Notes under the pieces: generated by a model | Told to the model about the DNA's origin: nothing | The model's input: only the letters and a program-made list of their open reading frames with translations | Databases searched by the model: none | In this document: positions 1 through 6,537 of the stretch, piece after piece | Numbering within the stretch: the stretch's first letter is position 1 | Layout: each line of letters begins with the position of its first letter | From: an uncultured Eubacteriales bacterium | GTDB lineage: Bacteria; Bacillota; Clostridia; Lachnospirales; Lachnospiraceae | Direction of reading: 5' to 3' | DNA: 6,537 bases | Assembly: GCA_900321145.1 (NCBI GenBank) | Contig: ONVB01000270.1 | Span: forward strand, 1 to 6,537 | Translations under genes and position numbers: made by a program

Positions 1-3000
1 CGGCAAAAATGTATTATTTACATCCAAGGCTATCTTAAGCTGATCCACGATATTCCTTATCTCTTCGTGCCTTGACTTAGACAGCATAGCCTTGGCATGC
101 TTGGCACCCGGGGGAAGCTTTCCCTTAGGCGGGTTTTCCGCAAGCTGCCTGTCCTTCATAAGTCCGTTTAAGATAAGCTTCAGCTCTCCGAACGCAGGAT
201 CCATCATGGTTGATGACATATTGATTCCGATATTCTCTATGCCTCCTTCACCTTGATCCTGAAGCTCATTCTCCTCTTCACGCTCTTCCTGGACCTGAGA
301 ACCAACACCCGAGAATGATGCAAGGAAATCACTTGTCTTTAAGCTCTCGGTGAGCATAAGGAACAACTCCTTGTTCGGATCATCACGTGTATCAACGGGA
401 CCTTTTTTATCAAGATCCGCCTTGGACATGTAAGCTTTAAGTGTACTGTCGTCATATATATCCTTATAAAGAGGAAGGGATATAAGCTTAAGCTTTAAAG
501 CAATATACTGATAAGCCTTGTTAAGATCCGAAGCTTTCTGCCTCAATGCACGCAAAGCCGCTCCTCGGGGAGCTCCCGGGACGTCTATGTTGTTTACCAT
601 TATGTCATAAAGTGCAGTACCTAAACAGATTCCGGGAATGTAATCTTTAAATTTCTCTACCAGATACTTGTCATCAAGCAGTTTAGGTATGAAATTATCA
701 TCAACCTTGTTTAGATCTGCAAACTTCGCAACAGTTGCCGCATCCGATTTTGCCTGCTGCAGAGACTTATCCAATTCGTTTCCGGATATGATCTTCTTTG
801 CGGCCTCCGTGAGCTGTCCTCTCGCTTCTATACCTGCCTGCTGTGCATTGATCTCCTCTTCGGTCATAGCTTTGCCGTCACCGAATTTCTTGTGCATCTC
901 GTTCATGAATTCAATATTCTTTCGCACCTCGGGATCATCGCTCATTTCATTGATATACCTCTCCCTTGGTACAAAGCCCAGTGCCTTAAGCCTTGCACTC
1001 ATAGAATCTCCGGACTTGATAAAGCTTCCCTGTTCCTCTAATATAAGCACCTTTGTAGAGAGTATCACGAGCTCCGGTTTTGATTTTGCATCATCGATGT
1101 AAGCATTGAGCCTATCTCTGATCTTGTCAAATTGCGGATTGCTCAAGACCATACTGTCATCAAAAATAAGCTTTCCGAGGGGATCGGTAATCACACTGTA
1201 TAATCCCTGAACGTAGTTTGAATACTTATCTATGGCATCGCACTTTATACTGACCGCCTCGATCTCATCCGAGGACAGTATCTTGTAGTTGATTGCTTTC
1301 GGAAGAAGCTCATTTTTTACGGTTTCTGCCTCTGAACATTTTACCATAATATTGGCATAGTTTGAAGCTATATATCCCGGCGTTACATCATTGAATATGG
1401 CAGTATCCTCACGGATGAATGCCATTATGGCCGCCCTGACCTTCTCGCCCTTCTCGCCATCGGTCTCTTTTCTCTTGGCCTCAAAATACTCTTTTTCCTC
1501 TGCGGTTACTTTTTCAAGCTCTGCAGCAATCTTAACATCCAGCTGTTCGATATTTTTTTGATATCTCTGACGCACCTTGGCAACCAGTTCATCCGGCTGT
1601 TCACCGGCACCATCACCCAATTGATCTAAAATATTCTGATACTGAGCACGGTCTCTCCTGAGTTTGGTCAGCTGCACTTCTCTTTTTTTCTTTTCACGCG
1701 CATCCTTCTGCTCCTCATCACTTCGTTTCTGAGCCTTGGTTTTTAAAAAGTCACCATACGCTTTTCCCTGTAGAAGGGCCGTATCTGCGCGTTCTTCTCT
1801 GATAGAAGCAAGCTGCGTCTGTTTATTGATCTCATCTACAGAGAGCTGTATGTCTTGTCCTGTCAGCATATACCGAAGCTTCTCGGCATCTTCCTGACTA
1901 TTAAGAAATCTCATAGAAAGCTCAAGCTGATGAGTCTCTTTATCCCTTTCCTCTTGTGGAATATCTTCATCCGTAACAGCTTTGAAGCCGAATCCGTCCC
2001 GGGTATTCTCGCCATTGTAATTCTGAAGGAATTTACACGACTTCGCACCTGCGAGATTTGCTAGATAATCAATAAAGTCTTCAGGATACTCGTCCTGTTT
2101 GATCCTGCTATATCTCTTTATAACTTCTGCAGCATCGACATGCTCAAGCATTCCGGCAGCATCATAAAGAGCAGCATAATAAGGAGATGCCATTGCACCA
2201 AGCTTGAAGGTGATATATTCCTTATAATTTTTTAACATTTCCACCAGAGCAAGCATATTATTCTTTATTTTTTCAGGGAAATGATGACCTTCACTCTCCG
2301 CGGTATCAACAAAAACCTGTATAGCGGCGGCAAAATTAAGTCTCTCGGCTATATAGTCAAAATGCTCAAGTATATAGCCATCCGAGATATCGGCAAGTAT
2401 ATCGGCAAATGTATAGCTTAATATCTCGTCTCTCACAATCCCGTAAGTAAATCCCTTTATCCTTACCTGTGTCGAAGAAAAGCCTTTTTCAAGAAGGGCT
2501 CTCGCCTTCTTGGACATCTCCTCGCGTTGTGCCATGCCCGGAATGTCGTTTCCGCCGTTCATAAGCTCTTTTTTCTCTTCTTCCGAATAGACCTTCAACT
2601 GTCCGGTAAGCACAAAGCTTGCTGCAGCAAGGAATCTTTTTATCTTCATCGGCAGTTCTTCATGTGCCCTTATTACCTCCGGATCGTCAAGATTGTCCTC
2701 AGCCGCACCGGGACCTTTTAGGTCTTTCCTCAGCTGCAGACCGATCTTATACTCGAGAAGATGATCGTTATATATCTCCTTTCTCTTATAACCTTTGGCA
2801 TCAAGTCTTTGTTGCATCGTTCCTTGATAAAGACTGGTATCGTAAGCTTTGAGGGTAGTCGCATTCACAATAAAGCTGCTCAAATCCGCACGGATTGTTC
2901 CGTCATTCTGCAGAGCTACCATCCTTTGAAGAATATCAGCTCCTGTATTATTCTTGCTTTCCCGCTTTTGTACTTCGTTATCACCCTCGCCCTCGATCGG

Positions 3001-5517
3001 AGCAAATAACGAATCCATGAAAAATAACCGATAGTTCGGATCGGTAATAAGGTTCATCCTCAAGGTTGCAAAAGCGAAATAATCACCTACAACAGCTGCA
3101 AAAGTAAGTATAGCGGATGATCTGTCAGGAGAAAAAGGAACTCCTTCGGCTCTGACATCTTTTATGAATTGCGGCATCTGAGCGGCTCTTTCCGCAACCT
3201 TCCTTACATAAGCATAATCATTTATCAACTTGTCATCGTCCGTATACTCAAATTTGCTCTTGTCACTGTCCAAAAAGCTATTAAATAAACTGTAATAGGT
3301 ATCCTCCTTACTTTTCTTGACTTTCTCTTGGTCACCGAGATCGTCACCAAAATAGTTTTCAAGCATCGCATATATAGCGGTGTGATCCTCCAGATTATCG
3401 TCATTCACCAGGTAGGCCAACTGTGCTGCCATTTTAGGTATTTGTTCTTCCGGCACCTGCCTCGTCGGATGTTCTTTGTTAAACAATTTTACCGCTGATA
3501 ATGCTTCTGCATTTCTTAACTGCGTCTGAGCATCGGCTTTGTGCATTTCTGCATCGGCATTTATACTGCGCGTGGCCCTATCGCCTCTTGTCGAAAGAAC
3601 GGTTTTCAACTGATTCGAAGTAAGCCCTGAATCCACACCCGTGATTATACCATATATTGCGTCCATCTCAAAGGCTTCTCCACTGTTTATAACCTGCAGA
3701 GTATTCACCACCTCATTCTTGGCAAGACGCTTTCTGCCCCGCCAGGCAGCATCAGCGCTCTTGTCCTGCTGCCTTGCCTGATTAAGAGCATCACCCGAAA
3801 GCTCCCTGTCAGCTTCGGGAAGATCACTTTCACCTTCTCTGATTTTGAAGTCATCTTCATTTACATCGGCCATTTCCTGGATACGCTCAAGCATCGTTTT
3901 ACCGCGTCTTTCTTCGGTAAAGCTGTTTTTAACCTGCTTATCGTTGAATACAAGGCTGAGAAAGCTTTGAAGCTGCGCAGTCGATCCGGTTAAAAGCCCC
4001 TGCTTTTCACATTCTTTGATCCTGCTCTTGAGAATACCCAGGGTATATGCATTTATTTCTCCGTCGAGTTCCGAATAAAGCAACGAATACAGCGGATGCT
4101 TCATAATCTCGAATCTCACATCCATATACTCGGTATATTCCTGAATGGCAACCGCAAGATTATTTGCCGCAATAAACTTTCTTTTCTTCTCTTCCGAACC
4201 TCTGAAGCCTGTCGTTACTTTATACTGATACTCAGCAACGAGGATTTCCGGAAGAACAACCTCAAGCATATTCTGAGCCCTATCCCCAATCATCTTCAGA
4301 GTCGTATAGTTTCTCAGCATATACTCATCGGAGGTATCATTAAACAGAGCAAGGTCCGTTTCCATGAATTCGTTGAAGACTTCGAGCAGTTTTCCGTATC
4401 CACCCTCCATCATCTTCTGCTCTCTGAATTCAGCCTCATCAAATTCTTTACTCTGTTCTTCTGCCTGTGTTTTCTCATCAGCAACCAATTGATCCATTGT
4501 CTGAAGGAAAACATCCAATTCCTGATCAAAGCCCTCTTTTCTGCTTCCATGAATTGTTTTGATAAACATTTCATCAAAACCATGCAAAGAAAAGTACTTA
4601 CGATCAAACATATAGTGATTATTATATCCTTGCAGTTCAAAGCCTTTTGCTGCTTTGTCTCTCATATAGAGCTTTTGGGCAAGCTCCGCCCGTAGTGTGA
4701 TCTCCTCATGGGCATCTTGTCCGGCTTTATTTGCATCCACCTCTCCCTTATTGATTTTCTTTCTGCGTGCAAAACCTCCCTTGGCTCCGTGAAGTACATA
4801 ATGAGCGGCTTCCAGTGTCTTCTTCCTTGGCATATCCTGCTGATCGATCTGATCATTAACAGGCGCCTGTTCAGGACCAATGATATTATTGACAGGCGGA
4901 TTTCCACCCTGACCATGAGGAGCCTGGTTATTCTCATGCTGTACTATCTCAACATCAAAGAAATGATCAAGACCCGCTCCATTATCACCTTGCAGTTGTT
5001 GCTGTTGTTGTAGTTGCCGACGTCGTTCCTGGCGTTCCTGGCGTACCTGCGCTCCCATCTGTATGTTCCGACCCTGCTGTCTTCGTCTTGCGGCTTCATC
5101 TCTTCTTCTTTGAAGGTCACCGTCCTGAGGTCCAACATTCGGAACCCGAGGTATGACAAGGTTAAAAGGAACCGGCGGTATCGGTGGTGGCGGAGGAATA
5201 AGCGGCTGCTCTCCGTCCTGGTGCGGCTGCTGAATGATCGGCTGCTCTCCGTCCTGGTTCTGTTGCTGAGCTAAAGGATTCTGAACACCATTATTTCCCA
5301 TAGGCTGAACAATAGGGGGCTGCTGTCCCGGAATAGGTCCCTGCGGAGCGATGGGCTGATCCTGATTAACAGGATTCTGTCCCTGAAGGTGCTGATTTGC
5401 AAGCCCCGCTACGACATTCTGAGGAAGTAACCCTATACCGTTATTCTGTTGTCCTTCCTGCGGCTGTGCAGGTCTCCTGCTAAATAAGTTTTTAAACTTT
5501 TGAAAAAATGATGGCAT
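1..5517 (-). CDS. Giant low-complexity/helical-repeat protein, at least 1839 residues, 3' end outside window
   Basis: I translated one unbroken frame of 1839 codons from the ATG at 5517 to the left edge with no stop; the protein continues beyond. I do not recognise its family and saw no catalytic motif. Layout by residue: 1-15 a basic aromatic leader (MPSFFQKFKNLFSRR); about 16-228 Pro/Gln/Asn/Arg-rich low complexity, including PPPPPIPPVP (108-117) and a short poly-Gln run; 229-383 charged helical sequence beginning PRKKTLEAAHYVLHG; then five diverged copies of a helical unit of about 90 residues (near 384, 748, 1033, 1367, 1603) separated by charged linkers. A coiled-coil-like stretch spans 1226-1365 and an acidic linker about 1744-1762. 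There is no Sec signal peptide or membrane helix, so it is made as a soluble protein. It lies directly downstream of a AAA+ ATPase gene, with a strong ribosome binding site, and is probably in the same operon. It could be a substrate of that ATPase, a cargo or effector of a contractile injection system, or a large scaffold. These roles are inference; that the frame is a real gene is very likely. Confidence 0.95.
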   Translation of the reverse strand, partial: MPSFFQKFKNLFSRRPAQPQEGQQNNGIGLLPQNVVAGLANQHLQGQNPVNQDQPIAPQGPIPGQQPPIVQPMGNNGVQNPLAQQQNQDGEQPIIQQPHQDGEQPLIPPPPPIPPVPFNLVIPRVPNVGPQDGDLQRRRDEAARRRQQGRNIQMGAQVRQERQERRRQLQQQQQLQGDNGAGLDHFFDVEIVQHENNQAPHGQGGNPPVNNIIGPEQAPVNDQIDQQDMPRKKTLEAAHYVLHGAKGGFARRKKINKGEVDANKAGQDAHEEITLRAELAQKLYMRDKAAKGFELQGYNNHYMFDRKYFSLHGFDEMFIKTIHGSRKEGFDQELDVFLQTMDQLVADEKTQAEEQSKEFDEAEFREQKMMEGGYGKLLEVFNEFMETDLALFNDTSDEYMLRNYTTLKMIGDRAQNMLEVVLPEILVAEYQYKVTTGFRGSEEKKRKFIAANNLAVAIQEYTEYMDVRFEIMKHPLYSLLYSELDGEINAYTLGILKSRIKECEKQGLLTGSTAQLQSFLSLVFNDKQVKNSFTEERRGKTMLERIQEMADVNEDDFKIREGESDLPEADRELSGDALNQARQQDKSADAAWRGRKRLAKNEVVNTLQVINSGEAFEMDAIYGIITGVDSGLTSNQLKTVLSTRGDRATRSINADAEMHKADAQTQLRNAEALSAVKLFNKEHPTRQVPEEQIPKMAAQLAYLVNDDNLEDHTAIYAMLENYFGDDLGDQEKVKKSKEDTYYSLFNSFLDSDKSKFEYTDDDKLINDYAYVRKVAERAAQMPQFIKDVRAEGVPFSPDRSSAILTFAAVVGDYFAFATLRMNLITDPNYRLFFMDSLFAPIEGEGDNEVQKRESKNNTGADILQRMVALQNDGTIRADLSSFIVNATTLKAYDTSLYQGTMQQRLDAKGYKRKEIYNDHLLEYKIGLQLRKDLKGPGAAEDNLDDPEVIRAHEELPMKIKRFLAAASFVLTGQLKVYSEEEKKELMNGGNDIPGMAQREEMSKKARALLEKGFSSTQVRIKGFTYGIVRDEILSYTFADILADISDGYILEHFDYIAERLNFAAAIQVFVDTAESEGHHFPEKIKNNMLALVEMLKNYKEYITFKLGAMASPYYAALYDAAGMLEHVDAAEVIKRYSRIKQDEYPEDFIDYLANLAGAKSCKFLQNYNGENTRDGFGFKAVTDEDIPQEERDKETHQLELSMRFLNSQEDAEKLRYMLTGQDIQLSVDEINKQTQLASIREERADTALLQGKAYGDFLKTKAQKRSDEEQKDAREKKKREVQLTKLRRDRAQYQNILDQLGDGAGEQPDELVAKVRQRYQKNIEQLDVKIAAELEKVTAEEKEYFEAKRKETDGEKGEKVRAAIMAFIREDTAIFNDVTPGYIASNYANIMVKCSEAETVKNELLPKAINYKILSSDEIEAVSIKCDAIDKYSNYVQGLYSVITDPLGKLIFDDSMVLSNPQFDKIRDRLNAYIDDAKSKPELVILSTKVLILEEQGSFIKSGDSMSARLKALGFVPRERYINEMSDDPEVRKNIEFMNEMHKKFGDGKAMTEEEINAQQAGIEARGQLTEAAKKIISGNELDKSLQQAKSDAATVAKFADLNKVDDNFIPKLLDDKYLVEKFKDYIPGICLGTALYDIMVNNIDVPGAPRGAALRALRQKASDLNKAYQYIALKLKLISLPLYKDIYDDSTLKAYMSKADLDKKGPVDTRDDPNKELFLMLTESLKTSDFLASFSGVGSQVQEEREEENELQDQGEGGIENIGINMSSTMMDPAFGELKLILNGLMKDRQLAENPPKGKLPPGAKHAKAMLSKSRHEEIRNIVDQLKIALDVNNTFLP
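439..711 (-). repeat. Helical repeat unit, copy 5 (residues 1603-1693)
   Basis: Counted from Asn1603: Asp1607 (+4), Tyr1618 (+15), Phe1623 (+20), Tyr1671 (11 before the Pro), and LPLYKDIYDD with Pro1682 at +79, Tyr1684, Ile1687 and Tyr1688. A Gly/Pro/Ala-rich turn (VPGAPRGAA, 1646-1654) sits in the middle. It is the last copy visible before the window edge; more may follow. Confidence 0.75.
1150..1419 (-). repeat. Helical repeat unit, copy 4 (residues 1367-1456)
   Basis: The closest partner of copy 1. Over the first 21 residues F, D, A, F, N, D, Y, N and Y are identical with no gap (FIREDTAIFNDVTPGYIASN against FMETDLALFNDTSDEYMLRN). Pro1406 matches Pro423 at +39, Tyr1432 and Tyr1435 precede the conserved end, and DPLGKLIF has Pro1446 at +79. 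Gly1448 replaces the Tyr two residues after the Pro. Confidence 0.82.
1423..1842 (-). other. Charged coiled-coil-like region of the giant protein (residues 1226-1365)
   Basis: The stretch is very rich in Lys, Arg, Glu and Gln and nearly free of Pro except near 1308. Examples are KRSDEEQKDAREKKKREVQL (1264-1283) and IAAELEKVTAEEKEYFEAKR (1330-1349). Two long helices seem to flank a GDGAGEQPD turn (1301-1309), which would fit an antiparallel helical hairpin. It directly precedes repeat copy 4. Confidence 0.6.
2149..2421 (-). repeat. Helical repeat unit, copy 3 (residues 1033-1123)
   Basis: Counted from Leu1033: Leu1041 (+8), Asp1043 (+10), Tyr1048 (+15), Phe1053 (+20), Tyr1098 and Tyr1101 (14 and 11 before the Pro), then SPYYAALYD with Pro1112 at +79 and Tyr1114, Leu1117, Tyr1118 following. 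No gap is needed against copies 2, 4 and 5 between these landmarks. Confidence 0.75.
3004..3276 (-). repeat. Helical repeat unit, copy 2 (residues 748-838)
   Basis: Counted from Phe748: Asp752 (+4), Phe756 (+8), Asp767-Tyr768 (+19, +20), Tyr813 and Phe816 (14 and 11 before the Pro), and DPNYRLFF with Pro827 at +79. Position +15 is Lys763 instead of the usual Tyr, which makes this the weakest copy in its first half, but the Pro-x-Tyr-x-x-hydrophobic-aromatic end is intact. Confidence 0.7.
4060..4368 (-). repeat. Helical repeat unit, copy 1 (residues 384-486)
   Basis: The first of five diverged copies in the giant protein. Key positions, counted from Phe384 as 0: Asp388 (+4), Phe392-Asn393-Asp394 (+8 to +10), Tyr399 (+15), Asn403-Tyr404 (+19, +20), VLP 421-423 (Pro at +39), Tyr461 and Tyr464, then HPLYSLLY with Pro475. 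Pro is at +91 instead of +79 because this copy carries about 12 extra residues, probably the charged segment around 435-446 (TTGFRGSEEKKR). Confidence 0.8.
5024..5050 (-). repeat. Nine-base tandem repeat, about three copies, encoding RQE-like triplets
   Basis: On the plus strand CGTTCCTGG occurs at 5024-5032 and 5033-5041, followed by a two-mismatch copy at 5042-5050. Read on the minus strand these encode VRQERQER. Just beyond (about 4990-5012) CAA/CAG codons give a glutamine run. This looks like a replication-slippage tract that keeps the reading frame. Confidence 0.8.
5203..5258 (-). repeat. 20-base direct repeat, 36 bases apart, in the low-complexity coding region
   Basis: The same 20 bases occur at 5203-5222 and 5239-5258, in frame (36 bases = 12 codons). 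They encode two copies of QDGEQP followed by a hydrophobic pair (II, then LI). The near-identical DNA suggests a recent in-frame duplication, in contrast to the ancient, diverged repeats in the rest of the protein. Confidence 0.9.
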
Positions 5518-5563
5518 AAAAATCCCTCCGGTTCAGCTTTAAGCATATATGATCGTGTATTAA
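5518..5563 (-). other. Short intergenic gap between ATPase and giant gene
   Basis: The 46 bases between the ATPase stop and the giant gene's ATG contain no hairpin followed by a T run, so I see no terminator. The AT-rich middle has no -35/-10 pair I would defend. The ribosome binding site is the only recognisable signal. Spacing and shared direction suggest the two genes are transcribed together. Confidence 0.7.
5524..5529 (-). promoter_or_regulatory. Strong ribosome binding site for the giant gene
   Basis: On the minus strand the gap reads CCGGAGGGATTTTTATG. GGAGGG is a near-ideal Shine-Dalgarno core, six bases before the ATG at 5517. It fixes the start of the giant reading frame, because no other in-frame ATG nearby has such a site. 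Confidence 0.9.
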
Positions 5564-6537
5564 TCAGCTTGCCTGCTTTCCGAAAATCAAGTCAGCGTAC
5601 GGTTCGAAGTCCGAACGCGTGAATACCTTACCTACCTTGACGAACTCATACTTTATGGCCTGCAGATAGTGTACCATATGTACCTGTCCGCCGGCTGCCG
5701 GATCGGCTGCCGCAAGGAAGGCGGCATTAAGTATACAGTTCTTGATATTACCACCAACCAGCTCATACTTTTCGGCAAGGTAACGCACATCCACATCATC
5801 CGCAAGCGGCGTATCCTTAGGTATGGTGGTACTCCAAAGCATCTCTCTTGTATCCACATCGGGGAACTGGAACTCCACGATGTACTTCATACGTCTGAAG
5901 AACGCGGGGTCTATATTGTGCTTGTAGTTTGTCGCAAGCACCGACACACCGTCGTAACCCTCGACCTCCTGAAGCAGGAGCGCTGTTTTGTTGTTATTTG
6001 ACGCCTGGTTTGAACCTCCGTCATCCGAACGCTTTGCAAAGAGCGTATCGCACTCATCGAAGAAGAGGACGACATTACACTTCTTTGCCTCTCGGAATAT
6101 CATGGAGATGGACTTCTCAGTCTCACCGACGTACTTATCGATAACCTTTGAAAGGTCTACTCTGTATAACTCAAGATTAAGCTCGTGAGCGATAACCTGG
6201 GCGCACATCGACTTACCAGTACCGGGAGCTCCGAAGAGAAGTATCGAAAGTCCTCGGCCGTATGGGTACTTCTTTGTATAGTGCCAGCCGTCGTAGACCT
6301 GCTTACGGAAGTTCATCTGGTCTATGGCGTGCTCAAGCGTCTCTCTCTGGTCATGGTTCATGACGATATCCTCAAAGCCGAAGTTAGCCTTGATCTTCGT
6401 CGCCTTCTGGGTAAGCTCGGAGCTCATCTGCGCATAGCAGCCCTGGAAGAGCGTAGCTCTGGAGATCACTATCTCCTTGTTCATGGTCGCTAAGCTTCTC
6501 GAGTGATAAAGTGCCGACTTTATCTTACCCGGTGTGA
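5564..6537 (-). CDS. AAA+ ATPase, contractile-injection-system-like, C-terminal part (5' end outside window)
   Basis: This is an ATP-driven protein remodelling enzyme; only its last 323 residues are visible and it ends in TGA at 5566-5564. Counting from the internal Met at 6484 as residue 1, I see Walker A GAPGTGKS (85-92), an aromatic pore-loop motif KYVGETEK (117-124), Walker B LFFDECD with Asp143-Glu144, sensor 1 in LATN (Asn186), a candidate arginine finger RR (197-198) and a sensor 2 region GGNIKN (244-249). All key residues are present, so it should hydrolyse ATP. The frame is open upstream of Met6484 to the window edge (TPGKIKSALYHSRSLAT), and that segment resembles the end of a preceding degenerate AAA-like domain, so Met6484 is probably not the start. 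From memory, this layout and the FEDIV...GGN(I)(K/R)N pattern match AAA+ ATPases of extracellular contractile injection systems (Afp15-like). That assignment is moderate; AAA+ membership is near certain. A Gly/Ser/Asn-rich stretch (about 152-166) follows Walker B. The gene lies 46 bases upstream of the giant gene, in the same direction. Predicted cytoplasmic. Confidence 0.93.
   Translation of the reverse strand, partial: TPGKIKSALYHSRSLATMNKEIVISRATLFQGCYAQMSSELTQKATKIKANFGFEDIVMNHDQRETLEHAIDQMNFRKQVYDGWHYTKKYPYGRGLSILLFGAPGTGKSMCAQVIAHELNLELYRVDLSKVIDKYVGETEKSISMIFREAKKCNVVLFFDECDTLFAKRSDDGGSNQASNNNKTALLLQEVEGYDGVSVLATNYKHNIDPAFFRRMKYIVEFQFPDVDTREMLWSTTIPKDTPLADDVDVRYLAEKYELVGGNIKNCILNAAFLAAADPAAGGQVHMVHYLQAIKYEFVKVGKVFTRSDFEPYADLIFGKQAS

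Larger units (their letters stand above)
4834..5475 (-). other. Pro/Gln/Asn/Arg-rich low-complexity N-terminal region of the giant protein
   Basis: Residues 15-228 are dominated by Q, P, N, G and, around 136-175, R. The order is a Q/N/P-rich part, a proline run at 108-117, an Arg/Gln-rich part containing RRRDEAARRRQQG and RQERQERRR, a run of five Gln, then a G/N/P/Q-rich tail. Such composition predicts disorder. It separates the short N-terminal leader from the helical body and may be a flexible tether, an assembly segment or a loading signal; the sequence does not tell which. The DNA is locally repetitive, so length variation between strains is plausible. Confidence 0.85.

Noticed and set aside
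668..1102. Plus-strand open frame of 144 codons rich in Ser
   Set aside because: It is antisense to the giant gene, needs a TTG start, and its Ser/Phe/Leu-rich composition is what the opposite strand of Lys/Glu/Asp-rich coding sequence gives.
2842..2859. TTLKAY at residues 887-892 resembling STLKAY just after repeat copy 5
   Set aside because: It sits about 60 residues after the conserved Pro of copy 2 but only about 14 after that of copy 5, so it does not align as part of the repeat. A six-residue match in such a long protein can be chance.
4096..4695. Plus-strand open frame of 199 codons
   Set aside because: It lies wholly antisense to the continuous giant gene, has a skewed Leu/Ile/Phe/Ser/His composition typical of an antisense frame, and no clear ribosome binding site.
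1..5517. Metalloprotease (HExxH), glycosyltransferase (DxD in context) or other toxin catalytic motifs in the giant protein
   Set aside because: No HExxH is present, and scattered acidic pairs lack supporting context, so I assign no enzyme activity.
5533..5560. AT-rich stretch and a possible start ATG (ATGCTTAAAGC) in the gap
   Set aside because: There is no matching -35 element at proper spacing. The ATG is out of frame with the giant gene, lacks a ribosome binding site, and runs into a stop after a few dozen codons.
5669..6493. Several short plus-strand frames opposite the ATPase
   Set aside because: They are shadows of the AAA+ coding sequence, whose motifs are unmistakable on the minus strand.

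Overview
The window holds two genes, both on the minus strand and both cut by a window edge. They cover all of it except a 46-base gap. The organism looks like a Clostridia-type Firmicute, probably Lachnospiraceae-like. I infer this from a strong GGAGGG ribosome binding site, frequent AGA and ATA codons, moderate GC, and the style of both proteins; it is not proven.

Right part (5564-6537): the C-terminal 323 residues of a AAA+ ATPase with a complete, apparently active ATPase module. The frame stays open past the internal Met at 6484 to the window edge, so the start lies outside. The residues before that Met resemble the end of an earlier, degenerate AAA-like domain. This layout is the one I associate with the AAA+ ATPase of extracellular contractile injection systems (Afp15/PVC15-like), though similar ATPases also occur elsewhere.

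Gap (5518-5563): no terminator and no convincing promoter, only a strong ribosome binding site for the next gene. The two genes are probably co-transcribed.

Left part (1-5517): one uninterrupted reading frame of 1839 codons that runs off the left edge. It begins with a short basic, aromatic leader, followed by about 215 residues of Pro/Gln/Asn/Arg-rich low-complexity sequence, then about 1600 residues of charged, mostly helical protein with no visible signal peptide or membrane segment. I recognise no family or enzyme motif.

The main discovery is that the helical part contains five widely spaced, highly diverged copies of one unit of about 90 residues, beginning near residues 384, 748, 1033, 1367 and 1603. 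Four copies share exactly the same internal spacing (79 residues from the unit's first position to a conserved Pro). The remaining copy carries one 12-residue insertion. A charged coiled-coil-like stretch precedes copy four.

How the genes may work together is inference: the ATPase could remodel, load or recycle the giant protein, or both could belong to a contractile injection cluster in which the giant protein is a cargo or accessory component. No structural injection gene is visible here, so upstream and downstream neighbours are needed to decide.
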